The notes under the pieces were generated by a model. It made no database searches. It saw only the letters and a program-made list of their open reading frames with translations, and was not told the DNA's origin. 35,421 nt of DNA from Candidatus Cloacimonadota bacterium (GTDB lineage: Bacteria; Cloacimonadota; Cloacimonadia; Cloacimonadales; TCS61). Numbering within the stretch: the stretch's first letter is position 1; the number at the start of each line of letters is the position of its first letter. The translations under genes were made by a program, and so were the position numbers. The DNA is taken from NCBI GenBank assembly GCA_021735645.1, contig JAIPGP010000033.1:1-35421 (forward strand). The letters run 5' to 3'. This document shows, in pieces, positions 1-10,156 of the stretch.

Positions 1-51
1 CTCCTCTATAAGGAGCAATGCATCGAGGATAACATTCTTTTTCTTTTCCAT
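1..51 (-). CDS. 5' end of a minus-strand gene, product unknown (runs off the left edge)
   Basis: An ATG at 51-49 opens a frame that stays open to the window edge for 17 codons and reads MEKKKNVILDALLLIEE. A GGAGG ribosome-binding site (complement of 58-62) sits seven bases upstream, and a near-consensus promoter lies just beyond it at 76-104, so the start is well supported although only the N-terminus is visible. No signal peptide is seen and the fragment is too short to name a family. It is transcribed away from the large secreted-protein gene that begins at 529. Confidence 0.6.
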   Translation of the reverse strand, partial: MEKKKNVILDALLLIEE

Positions 52-75
52 AATAACCTCCATAATATTGGAGAC

Positions 76-104
76 AAAATAATTTAAGCCAGTATGTATG
101 TCAA
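76..104 (-). promoter_or_regulatory. sigma-70-type promoter of the left-edge minus-strand gene
   Basis: Read on the minus strand, a perfect TTGACA (104-99) is followed by a 17-base spacer and TATTTT (81-76). It lies 25 bases upstream of the ATG at 51, which leaves a short leader carrying GGAGG. The same architecture is seen upstream of other genes in the window. Confidence 0.6.
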
Positions 105-165
105 CTAAATTATTAATTTTATTTTTATAACCTACTTATATGGATGCTAAAATGTCCAAACTCCA

Positions 166-430
166 GGCTTAATCCTACCGGATTAAGCTCTTTTTAATGT
201 CAATCCAGGAGGATTGACCTACATTAAGACCACATACCAACCAGCTCTGGGATGAGTGGTATTTTCAGGTAGCTTAATCCTCCCGGATTAAGCTCTTTTT
301 AATGTCAATCCAGGAGGATTGACCTACATTAAGACCAGACCGCCTGGTTCTGTAATGGTTGGCATTTGTAGCTTAATCTTTCTAGATTAAGATTTCTTTA
401 ATATCACATCAGAAAGGAATTAAGAATCAG
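166..430. repeat. left hairpin-repeat array: two full ~105-bp units plus a decayed third
   Basis: Each unit starts with a palindrome AGCTTAATCC-TCCC-GGATTAAGCT followed by C and a T5-6 run. A second hairpin follows, GTCAATCC-AGGA-GGATTGAC, nested in AATGT...ACATT. Last comes a variable segment able to pair ATACCA with TGGTAT. First hairpins lie at 167-188, 271-294 and 372-391; second hairpins at 199-218 and 304-323. The third unit decays after its first hairpin, which has changed to CTTAATCT/AGATTAAG and still pairs. The same family reappears downstream of the large gene. The first hairpin plus T run resembles an intrinsic terminator on the plus strand. Function is unknown. Confidence 0.85.
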
Positions 431-528
431 AATTATAACTCTGAGACAGCATTTTATTATTTGTTGACATTTTCTTGACGCAAATTATCTTATATAATAT
501 GATTTAAGTTAATCGGAGGGTTATACTT
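431..528 (+). promoter_or_regulatory. leader and probable promoter region of the GLUG/PKD gene
   Basis: This AT-rich stretch holds TTGACA (464-469), TTGACG (475-480) and TATAAT (493-498). No pair has the usual 16-18-base spacing, so the exact promoter cannot be fixed. GGAGGG at 515-520 is the ribosome-binding site for the ATG at 529. Confidence 0.35.
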
Positions 529-3500
529 ATGAAAAAATTATTAATAATAATATTTTTGATTATATTTAATTGGCTTATTGCAGATGGCACCCCGCCGGAA
601 GGTTCTGGCACTGAAATAGACCCCTATCAAATGATGTCTTTAGATAACCTGCTCTGGTTGAGCACTACCCAAACCGCCTGGGTAAGCTCATCCTACTTTA
701 TACAAATACAGGACATTGATGCAACTGACACGCAAAACTGGAATGATGGGGCAGGATTCAGCCCGATCGGATTAGATATTAATAATCCCTTTTCCGGAAA
801 TTACAGCGGAAACAATCACATTATTGACGGACTCTATATCAATAGATCAGGCATTGATAATCTGGGACTGTTTGGATATACCACCGAAGCATTCATAGAA
901 GCTACCGGCGTAACCAATGTAGTATTTAGTGGAGGAGCAGGAGTGGGTGGACTGGTGGGATGGAATAACACTTCTGTGATCAGCAGGTGTTTTACCAGCG
1001 GAAATGTGAATGGGACATCTTTTAATATCGGAGGTCTGGTGGGAAAAAATGTTGCTTCGATGATCAGCGCCAGCTATTCAACTTGTAACGTGAGTGGCAA
1101 TGATTCCGTAGGTTGCCTGGTGGGAGTGAATCAAAGTTCCACGATCAGTGACTGTTTTGCCAGCGGAGATGTAATGGGAGTTTCGGACGGTGGTGGATTA
1201 GTGGGATTGAATTTTTTTTCCGGCACGATCAGCGATTGTTATGCCATTGGCAGTGTGAGTGCAGAAACTAATGCGGGTGGTTTGGTGGGCTGGAATTATT
1301 CAGGTTCGATCTTTAGCAGTATCTGGAACATAGAAACCTTCCCGCAAAATGAGGGAGTGGGAGCTAATTATAATGGTGAGATATCTGATTTACTGGGTGC
1401 AACTACGGCAGAAATGCAAATAAATACCACATATACGGCTATCGGATGGGATTTCGCAGGAGAAATTGTAAATGGAACACAGGATATCTGGAATATTTAT
1501 AGTATTGTGAATGATGAATATCCTTATATTTCTGATCTGAAATGGTCATTAAATGAGTTACTGGCAAACTTTTCTGCAGTTCCGGTTTATGGCGATATTC
1601 CAATGACAGTAAATTTCACGGATGAATCGATTTCAGAAAATATTATTATAACCTGGGAATGGGATTTTGAGAATGATGGAGTGATTGATAGTTATGAGCA
1701 GAATCCATCCTTTGTCTATAACGCGGCTGGTATTTATTCTGTTACTCTAACGGTAACTGATAATAATAATTCCACTAATACAATGATAAAAGAGGATTAT
1801 ATCACAGTAATTAACGGAGGTGTCCATCCTGATGGGAGCGGAACCGAAGCTGAACCATATCTGGTGTCTGCGCTGGATAATTTATTATGGATCAGCACAC
1901 ATGAAAGCAGCTGGAGTAGTTATTTTGTGCAAACAGAAAATATAGATGCCTCAGACACGCAAAACTGGAATGAAGGTGCCGGATTCAGTCCGATAGGAAC
2001 GGTAAACTTTCCTTTTTCAGGATATTATAATGGCGGTAATCACAATATTGCAGGTCTCTATATTTATAGACCTGCCACTGACAATGTGGGATTTTTTGGA
2101 TATAATAATGGATCTAACATACAAGGATTGGGGATAATCAATGCCAATATAACCGGTCTTGATTTTGCTGGTAGTCTGGCTGGATATAATGAAAATTCCA
2201 CAATCAGTGAATGCTATACAACCGGTAGTTTGAGTGGAAATAGTGAACTGGGTGGTTTAGCGGGATATAATTATGGTTCCACGATCAGCGAATGCTTTGC
2301 AGCAGTAAGCGTAACTGGAGATACGAATGTTGGCGGGTTGGCGGGACAAAATGCAGTATCATCTATAATATGTGACAGCTATGCAGCCGGCAATGTGATT
2401 GGAGGTGAATTTGTAGGAGGTTTGACTGGAACTAATTTTAATGATTCCACAATTAACAATTGTAATGCAACCGGTAGTGTTCAAGGTACAGGCTGGCGTA
2501 TCGGCAGCCTGGTAGGAACTAATGTTAACTGGTCAACCGTGAGTAATTGTATCTGGAATTTAGAGACATCTGGTCAGGCAAGTGCAGTGGGATATAATAA
2601 TGTTAATGGGATTATCTCTGATGTAATTACTGCCACGACAGCAGAAATGCAGATAATGAGCACCTATACGGCAATCGGGTGGGATTTTTCCGGGGAAACT
2701 GCCAACGGTACTGAAGATATCTGGGAAATTAACAGCGAGTTAAATAATAGTTATCCTTTTATTTCAGACTTGAATTGGTCACTGGGTGAATTTCTGGCTA
2801 ACTTTTCTGGAGTTCCAACTTCTGGCTATACTCCATTAACCGTAAATTTTATGGATGAATCTGTACCAGAGGACAGTATAATCGCCTGGCAATGGGATTT
2901 TGATAGTGACGGTATGGACGACTCTGAAGAACAGAACCCATCCTTTGTCTATAGTGAAGCAGGTATTTATTCTGTTACTTTAACGGTAACCGATAATAAT
3001 AATTCAACTAATACAATGATAAAAGAGGATTATATCACAGTAATTTACGGAGGTGTCCAGCCGGATGGGAGCGGAACTGAAGCTGAACCATATCTGGTAG
3101 CTACACTGGATAACTTGTTATGGCTAAGTGCACATGAAAGTTACTGGAGTGAATATTTTGTGCAAACAGCCGATATAGATGCCACTGCTACTCAAAACTG
3201 GAATGATGGGGCTGGGTTCATTCTGATCGGGAGGATCAACTATCCATTTTCAGGAAATTATCACGGAAGCAGCCATATTATTGATGGGCTTTATATAAAC
3301 AGACCTGCTACAACCAATATTGGACTATTTGGATATTCAAGTGGAGCAATCATTGAAGGTTTAGGAATAACAAATGCCAATATAACTGGCCTTGACCATG
3401 TTGGCGGTTTGGCGGGGTATAGTGATAATTCCACAATCAGCGAATGTTATGCAACCGGCAGTGTGAGTGGTCAATCTTATATTGGTGGTCTAGTGGGAGT

Positions 3501-5817
3501 TAATTATAATAATTCCACGATCAGTGAAAACTATGCCACTTGTGCTGTGAATGGAGTTGAATATATTGGCGGATTAGTGGGATTTAATAATAATAATTCC
3601 GCGGTTAGCAACAACTATGCAACAGGTAATGTGAGCGGAAATGAAAGCGTCGGTGGTCTGGCGGGATACAATAGTAATTTTTCCTCGATAAGCAAATGCT
3701 ATGCCATAGGAAGTGTAAGTGGTAATATAGAAGTTGGAGGTCTGGCAGGTCGGAATTTTAATTCATCTGTTATCAGCAGATGTGTCTGGAATACAGAAAC
3801 CTCCGGGCAATCCACCGGAATAGGAAATAATAGCAGTAATATATATAGTTTACTGGGCAGAACCACGGCAGAAATGCAGATGATGAGCACCTATACGAAT
3901 ATTAACTGGGATTTTAGGGAAGAAACAAATAATGGAGTTGATGATTTCTGGGATATTTATTCTAATTTTAATAATGGCTATCCCTATATTTCAGATTTGT
4001 TAGGGTCACTGTATAATGGAGAATTACTGGTTACCTTCTCTGCATCAACAACTTATGGCAGCAGTCCATTAGCAGTAGCTTTCCTGGATGGCTCGGTATC
4101 GGAAAATACAATTGAACTCTGGCAGTGGGATTTTGACAATGATGGTGTGATAGATAGTAATGAACAAAACCCAGTCTGGATATATAATGAACCAGGAGTT
4201 TACACTGTGCGTTTAACTGCAGCAAATTCCACCGGGCGGGAAACATCCACCAGAATAAAAGAAGATTATATAACAGTGACACCAGACTGGCAGGTGAACC
4301 CGGAGGATTTTTCTTATTGTGGCAGTATCTGGGGTGCCGTATATCTGGATTATGATCTGGTGGATCATACTGAAGGTATGCTGGGCTGTTTTGTGGGAGA
4401 TGAATGCCGGGGAGTAGGCAGTCTGGAAATGGGGACTATCATTGACTATACTTCAGAATATGGCTATATAGCTTTTTTACCGGTAGTTTACAGCAATGTG
4501 GATGAGGGTGAGATACTGAGATTTAAATACTGGGACTCTTACGAAAATAACGGTGAAATCATGAATGTCTGGGGAAGTATGGAATTTATTGCCAATATGG
4601 TGATAGGTAATGCAATTGAGCCTTATGAATTTCTGGCAAATCCTGATATAGCAATAGAACAATCCTTAGCAGAGGGATGGAACTGGTTTTCGGTCAATAT
4701 TGATAATGAAGATATGGGGATAGACAATGTACTTGGTTCGATAGGAGATAATGGAGAAAATATCAAGAACCAGACTCAGAGTGCTTTCTACTATGCAGAA
4801 ATCGGCTGGTTAGGCTCATTGAATGATTTTAATGCTAAAACAATGTATATGATCAAACTTTCAGAAGCAGACACACTGGAATTCTCGGGCATCCCGGCAA
4901 ATATCTGGCAGGTGGAATATAACGTGTATCCCGGCTGGAACTGGATATCATATTCACCTCAGGAGACGGAAAATATTAATTATGCTTTAAGCGGTCTGGG
5001 AGAATATGCAACCGTTATCAAGGGCCAGGCAAATTTTTCTTACTATTATGAAGATGCCGGCTGGCTGGGCAGTCTGGAAGAATTAACACCATTGAGTGGT
5101 TATAAGCTGAATGCCAATACAGAATGCAGCTTTACTTATCCGCTCCCTGAAAATTACTCCCGGGAAAGTAATGAGACAACTCAAGAGACATTTGCAGAAA
5201 TTGAACATCGAGAATTTGATTATAATGCTTATGAATTTAATGGGACTTTAGTATTCAGCTGTATAGATGAAATACCGGAGGAGTCGATTATCACTGCTTT
5301 TTGTGAGGATGAAGTTAGAGGAATCAGCGAACTGCTGGATTACAGAAAGCAGTTGGATAGAAAGTATTTTGCCCTGATGGTTTATAGTGATGAACCTTTT
5401 GAAGACGGTTTCCGGCTTTATTATCAGGAAAATGAAGATGCTGAGTTGGTTGAACTGGATTATGGTTTTACATTTGAATCCGATATGATACTGGGTGATT
5501 TCATAAATCCCGAAATGCTCATATTACCACAGAGTGATAATGATGACATCATTGAGTATATTGATAAACTGAGCATATATCCCAATCCTTTCAATCCGGT
5601 GGCAAATATTCAATATGAACTGGCTGAAAGTGGAAATGTATCGCTGAAAATCTATAATCTGAAAGGGCAGAAAGTAGTAACACTGGTTAATGGTTATTTT
5701 GAAGCAGGGAAACATTCCATTAGCTGGGATGCAGAAAACCAAAGCAGCGGGATTTATTTTATACATTATGAAAATAGCTCCATAAACCAGGTGAAGAAGA
5801 TAGCTCTTTTGAAATAA
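529..5817 (+). CDS. giant secreted GLUG-motif/PKD-domain protein with T9SS-type C-terminal sorting domain
   Basis: This 1762-residue protein starts with a signal peptide (MKKLLIIIFLIIFNWLIADG). Three tandem modules of about 410 residues begin near residues 20, 430 and 841. Each opens with PDGSGTE(A/I)xPY, continues through GLUG repeats of the type VGGLVGxN...ISxCYATGSVSG, and ends in a PKD domain with WxWDFDxDGxxDSxEQNP. Residues about 1254-1670 hold four unnamed repeats in the order A-B-B-A: A copies share Cx(D/E)DExRG, and B copies share GWNWxS and GWLGSL. Residues 1683-1762 are a sorting domain with YPNPFNP and YNLKGQKVV. The expected role is a surface-attached adhesin or polysaccharide-interacting protein. 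It stands alone between two repeat arrays. Confidence 0.85.
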   Translation: MKKLLIIIFLIIFNWLIADGTPPEGSGTEIDPYQMMSLDNLLWLSTTQTAWVSSSYFIQIQDIDATDTQNWNDGAGFSPIGLDINNPFSGNYSGNNHIIDGLYINRSGIDNLGLFGYTTEAFIEATGVTNVVFSGGAGVGGLVGWNNTSVISRCFTSGNVNGTSFNIGGLVGKNVASMISASYSTCNVSGNDSVGCLVGVNQSSTISDCFASGDVMGVSDGGGLVGLNFFSGTISDCYAIGSVSAETNAGGLVGWNYSGSIFSSIWNIETFPQNEGVGANYNGEISDLLGATTAEMQINTTYTAIGWDFAGEIVNGTQDIWNIYSIVNDEYPYISDLKWSLNELLANFSAVPVYGDIPMTVNFTDESISENIIITWEWDFENDGVIDSYEQNPSFVYNAAGIYSVTLTVTDNNNSTNTMIKEDYITVINGGVHPDGSGTEAEPYLVSALDNLLWISTHESSWSSYFVQTENIDASDTQNWNEGAGFSPIGTVNFPFSGYYNGGNHNIAGLYIYRPATDNVGFFGYNNGSNIQGLGIINANITGLDFAGSLAGYNENSTISECYTTGSLSGNSELGGLAGYNYGSTISECFAAVSVTGDTNVGGLAGQNAVSSIICDSYAAGNVIGGEFVGGLTGTNFNDSTINNCNATGSVQGTGWRIGSLVGTNVNWSTVSNCIWNLETSGQASAVGYNNVNGIISDVITATTAEMQIMSTYTAIGWDFSGETANGTEDIWEINSELNNSYPFISDLNWSLGEFLANFSGVPTSGYTPLTVNFMDESVPEDSIIAWQWDFDSDGMDDSEEQNPSFVYSEAGIYSVTLTVTDNNNSTNTMIKEDYITVIYGGVQPDGSGTEAEPYLVATLDNLLWLSAHESYWSEYFVQTADIDATATQNWNDGAGFILIGRINYPFSGNYHGSSHIIDGLYINRPATTNIGLFGYSSGAIIEGLGITNANITGLDHVGGLAGYSDNSTISECYATGSVSGQSYIGGLVGVNYNNSTISENYATCAVNGVEYIGGLVGFNNNNSAVSNNYATGNVSGNESVGGLAGYNSNFSSISKCYAIGSVSGNIEVGGLAGRNFNSSVISRCVWNTETSGQSTGIGNNSSNIYSLLGRTTAEMQMMSTYTNINWDFREETNNGVDDFWDIYSNFNNGYPYISDLLGSLYNGELLVTFSASTTYGSSPLAVAFLDGSVSENTIELWQWDFDNDGVIDSNEQNPVWIYNEPGVYTVRLTAANSTGRETSTRIKEDYITVTPDWQVNPEDFSYCGSIWGAVYLDYDLVDHTEGMLGCFVGDECRGVGSLEMGTIIDYTSEYGYIAFLPVVYSNVDEGEILRFKYWDSYENNGEIMNVWGSMEFIANMVIGNAIEPYEFLANPDIAIEQSLAEGWNWFSVNIDNEDMGIDNVLGSIGDNGENIKNQTQSAFYYAEIGWLGSLNDFNAKTMYMIKLSEADTLEFSGIPANIWQVEYNVYPGWNWISYSPQETENINYALSGLGEYATVIKGQANFSYYYEDAGWLGSLEELTPLSGYKLNANTECSFTYPLPENYSRESNETTQETFAEIEHREFDYNAYEFNGTLVFSCIDEIPEESIITAFCEDEVRGISELLDYRKQLDRKYFALMVYSDEPFEDGFRLYYQENEDAELVELDYGFTFESDMILGDFINPEMLILPQSDNDDIIEYIDKLSIYPNPFNPVANIQYELAESGNVSLKIYNLKGQKVVTLVNGYFEAGKHSISWDAENQSSGIYFIHYENSSINQVKKIALLK

Positions 5818-5851
5818 AACCTCACATTGCCCTGAATGCTTCTCTCAGTTT

Positions 5852-6204
5852 AAGACGCGCAACCAGACCACCCAACTCTGGAATGGTTGACTTTTTGTAG
5901 CTTAATCCTCCCGGATTAAGCTCTTTTTTAATGTCAATCTGGGAAGATTGACCTACATTAAGACCACATACCAACCAGCTCTGGAATGAGTGGTATTTTC
6001 AGGTAGCTTAATCCTCCCGGATTAAGCTCTTTTTAATGTCAATCCAGGAGGATTGACCTACATTAAGACCACATACCACCCAGCTCTGGAATGAGTGGTA
6101 TTTTCATGTAGCTTAATCCCGGATTAAGCTCTTTTTTAATGTCAATCTGGGAAGATTGACCTACATTAAGACCAAACCATCCGGACCCGGATGATAAGCA
6201 TTTT
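5852..6204. repeat. right hairpin-repeat array: one partial and three full units
   Basis: This is the same family as the array at 166-430. A partial unit (5852-5898) holds only the last segment. Three full units follow, with first hairpins at 5899-5922, 6005-6028 and 6110-6130 and second hairpins at 5933-5952, 6038-6057 and 6141-6160. Two second hairpins read CAATCT-GGGA-AGATTG instead of CAATCC-AGGA-GGATTG, so both arms changed together. The last first-hairpin has lost three loop bases. The palindrome plus T6 run that begins 80 bases after the large gene may also serve as its terminator. Confidence 0.85.
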
Positions 6205-6232
6205 TACGGTAGCATTGCTGTTTATGTCTTTC

Positions 6233-6378
6233 ACTCTTTCATATTTTCTCTCAGTCCCATCCTCTCACCTTCTCATCTTCTCATTTTCTCACCTTCTCAT
6301 TTTCTCATTTTCTCACCTTCTCACCTTCTCACCTTCTCACCTTCTCACCTTCACCCCTTCGCCTCTTCACCTCTTCGC
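6233..6378. repeat. polypyrimidine low-complexity tract built on CTCACCTT / CTCATTTT units
   Basis: About 145 bases are almost pure C and T on the plus strand, made of imperfect 8-10-base units such as TTCTCACC and TTTTCTCA, with CTTCACCTCTTCGC at the end. A 64-codon frame runs through it but encodes only a Ser/His/Leu/Phe repeat with no ribosome-binding site, so it is not called a gene. Confidence 0.8.
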
Positions 6379-6416
6379 ACTATGAGGGGATTGAGGGGCG
6401 GGGTGATTTATAGTTA

Positions 6417-6446
6417 TTGACAATTAAAACCGAGTCTTTTTTTTTA
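6417..6446 (+). promoter_or_regulatory. possible promoter of murI-pyrG
   Basis: TTGACA at 6417-6422 is followed 18 bases later by TTTTTA (6441-6446). The -35 is perfect but the -10 is poor. It is the best candidate upstream of murI, about 70 bases before its start. Confidence 0.35.
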
Positions 6447-6515
6447 CTCTACATTTCAAGGACAGGGAAATAATTGAGGAAGTATCTTAAATGCAGCTTC
6501 AAGAGGGGATATTAT

Positions 6516-7319
6516 ATGAAAAACCCGATTGGGATATTTGATTCAGGCGTTGGCGGTCTCACGGTGTTCCGGGAGATCAGGAAGCAATTTCCGCAGGAAG
6601 ACATCCTTTATTTTGGTGATACAGCGAGGGTGCCTTATGGTCCCAAATCTCCGGATACCATCATCCAGTACTCCATTCAGAATGCCAGATTTTTACTGCA
6701 AAACAGAGCTAAGATCATTGTAGTAGCCTGTAATACGGCATCCGCTCTTGCCTTGCCAATTCTGCAATCAATGCTTCCAGTACCGGTAATCGGCGTTATC
6801 CAGCCAGGCGCGAAAGCAGCCGTTGAACACTCAGCTAATCACAAAATAGGAATAATAGGCACTTACGGAACGGTGAATAGCGGTGCTTATCAGCAGGAGA
6901 TACATAAGCTGAACCCTGAAATAGAAGTACTGGCGAAAGCCTGTCCATTATTTGTACCTTTAGTAGAAGAAGGCTGGGAAGATCATACAGTAACACATCA
7001 GATAGCAGCGGAATATCTGTCAGAATTTCTGCAAGCTGATTATGACACTCTGATATTGGGCTGTACACATTATCCCATTTTAAAAGATACTCTGATCAAA
7101 GTGACAGCAGGTAAGATCAAACTGATAGACAGTGCCGAAGTGATAGCTTCAGAGCTGGAATCTGAACTGCCGGAAATAGAAACATCAGGTATTGGTAAAA
7201 ACCTGTTTTATGTTTCAGATAATGAAGAGAAGTTTCGCAGTATAGCGTCCCGCATCACGGGGACAAACCTGGAATATCTTAATAAGGTATTTTTAGGTGA
7301 ATCATGGTTTATAAAGTAA
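6516..7319 (+). CDS. murI: glutamate racemase
   Basis: MurI interconverts L- and D-glutamate to supply D-glutamate for peptidoglycan in the cytoplasm. The N-terminus GIFDSGVGGLTV, the GDTARVPYG segment, the first catalytic cysteine in VACNTAS (residue 72) and the second in LGCTHYP (residue 183) are all present, and 267 residues is the normal family length. The ATG at 6516 is chosen because AGAGGGG lies just upstream and the conserved GIFDSG begins five residues later. A longer frame from a TTG at 6474 adds 14 unconserved residues. pyrG follows after 24 bases and is probably cotranscribed. Confidence 0.95.
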   Translation: MKNPIGIFDSGVGGLTVFREIRKQFPQEDILYFGDTARVPYGPKSPDTIIQYSIQNARFLLQNRAKIIVVACNTASALALPILQSMLPVPVIGVIQPGAKAAVEHSANHKIGIIGTYGTVNSGAYQQEIHKLNPEIEVLAKACPLFVPLVEEGWEDHTVTHQIAAEYLSEFLQADYDTLILGCTHYPILKDTLIKVTAGKIKLIDSAEVIASELESELPEIETSGIGKNLFYVSDNEEKFRSIASRITGTNLEYLNKVFLGESWFIK

Positions 7320-7340
7320 ACAAATACAGGAGAATTATGA

Positions 7341-8966
<1,626 letters not shown>

Positions 8967-8984
8967 GCAACATAGTATATAGTA

Positions 8985-9018
8985 AGCCAGCAGCAATCAC
9001 TGCTGGCTTTTTTATTTT
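8985..9018 (+). terminator. rho-independent terminator of murI-pyrG
   Basis: A perfect 9-bp stem AGCCAGCAG (8985-8993) and CTGCTGGCT (9000-9008) closes a six-base loop and is followed by a T-rich tail. It lies 18 bases after the pyrG stop codon. Confidence 0.9.
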
Positions 9019-9425
9019 AGTCATTTTGTAAGATAGTCTGCAATTCCACGTTAGAAATTAATGTTGGGCAATGCCTGCTAATTAGATAAACCGGTATCTT
9101 CTTATAAATTGCCTACTTAATGAAAAAGCTCACACGTGCAACACACAAATGATATACATTATTAAGTTACACGTACAATTGAACTAAGGCTACGCCCATA
9201 ACCCTCATCCTCCCTTCCTTATTTTTCCTTTTCAACATCGTTGCCGCTGAAAATGCGAAAGCCTGCCATGGCTTGTAAGCGTACTGGGGCAAAAGTTCTT
9301 AGTGACATATACTGACTTGGTTTTTCTGAATAATTTCCCCAAATAACAGTATTTTTTCATTATTTTTCAGATAAATAACTTGCTATTTTTATTTAATATT
9401 TTTGAAAGGTAATGGGAGGCAATAA
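9019..9425. other. intergenic region with no recognised gene
   Basis: Nothing protein-coding or RNA-like was recognised in these 407 bases. A small inverted repeat, AAGCC-TGCCAT-GGCTT, lies near 9260. The last part is AT-rich and should carry the promoter of the gene at 9426, but no clear -35/-10 pair is visible. GGGAGG at 9414-9419 is the ribosome-binding site for that gene. Confidence 0.5.
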
Positions 9426-10156
9426 ATGAAGAAATTTGTTTATACAGTACTCTTTTTATTGATTTTCAGCTTCTTTCTGCATGGAGAAATATTAAGTTTC
9501 AGGATAGCACCAAAATTAAATATCCCATTAAAGAATTTTGATGAGCAGGATCCGCCTGAATCTCTTCCAGTACCGAGTCTGGGGTTTTATTACAATTCAA
9601 CATTCGCCATAGGAGCTGAACTAAGGTATTTTCATGAATTAAATGGTTCTGAAGAAATATCACCGGTTTTTTTGACCTTTCTTACGATTATTATAAACTG
9701 CAGAATACCAAGGAGTTATCTTATGTGTTTTTAGGGCAAAACTTATCTGTTCACCAGATAAGTTTTGCCTTAGGACGCAATCTAAATCTAAGCTTTTTAA
9801 CAGTGAAGGAGTTACATCCTTATATACTTTTGGGCTATAATCACAAATTTTTTCATGGCAAAACTAATGATTATATTGTATATGAAGGAGATTTTGAATA
9901 TGATTATAAGCAATTTTATAAGCCGGGTCACACCTTTCGCTTCGCTTTGGGGTTCCATATTAATAGAGCAAAAAATATCTTTAAAAGTGTTCAGATGAAT
10001 TTTGATACTGGAAGTGCTACTCGAGATGTTGTGAAAGTATATGAAAATTCTGAATATATAGGGAAATATGAGCCTTATGGTGACAAGGTTATTCCTGACA
10101 TATCCCTTTCTATATGTTTTACATTAGGATATGATCTGCATTGGGGAGGTAAATAA
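9426..10156 (+). pseudogene. outer-membrane beta-barrel-like protein, frame broken at a T7 run
   Basis: Two frames, 9426-9734 and 9725-10156, are halves of one gene. The first has a signal peptide (MKKFVYTVLFLLIFSFFLHG) and barrel-like strands, and is in frame up to the run of seven T at 9667-9673. Moving to the -1 frame there joins it smoothly to the second, reading ...SPVFFDLSYDYYKLQ... and on to a terminal aromatic beta-strand (ISLSICFTLGYDLHW). The restored protein has about 243 residues, normal for a small outer-membrane barrel. The ATG at 9725 has no good ribosome-binding site. The break may be a mutation, a sequencing error, phase variation or programmed -1 frameshifting. It overlaps the next gene in TAATG. 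Confidence 0.75.
9667..9674 (+). other. T7 homopolymer / candidate -1 slippery site
   Basis: In the upstream frame the codons are GTT TTT TTG, so the heptamer T-TTT-TTG fits the X-XXY-YYZ slippery pattern. A -1 slip continues with GAC CTT TCT, which is the frame of the downstream half-gene. An eight-T allele would also restore the frame. Confidence 0.6.

Noticed and set aside
166-430. CRISPR array in the repeated region
   Set aside because: The repeats are contiguous ~105-bp units with conserved content throughout, not short repeats separated by unique spacers, and no cas genes are present.
464-498. TTGACA/TTGACG with TATAAT before the GLUG/PKD gene as a precise promoter
   Set aside because: Spacings are 23 and 12 bases, outside the usual range, so no exact pair is claimed.
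6191-6385. Open frame of 64 codons on the plus strand
   Set aside because: It is a translation of the polypyrimidine tract, with no ribosome-binding site and a repetitive Ser/His/Leu/Phe composition.
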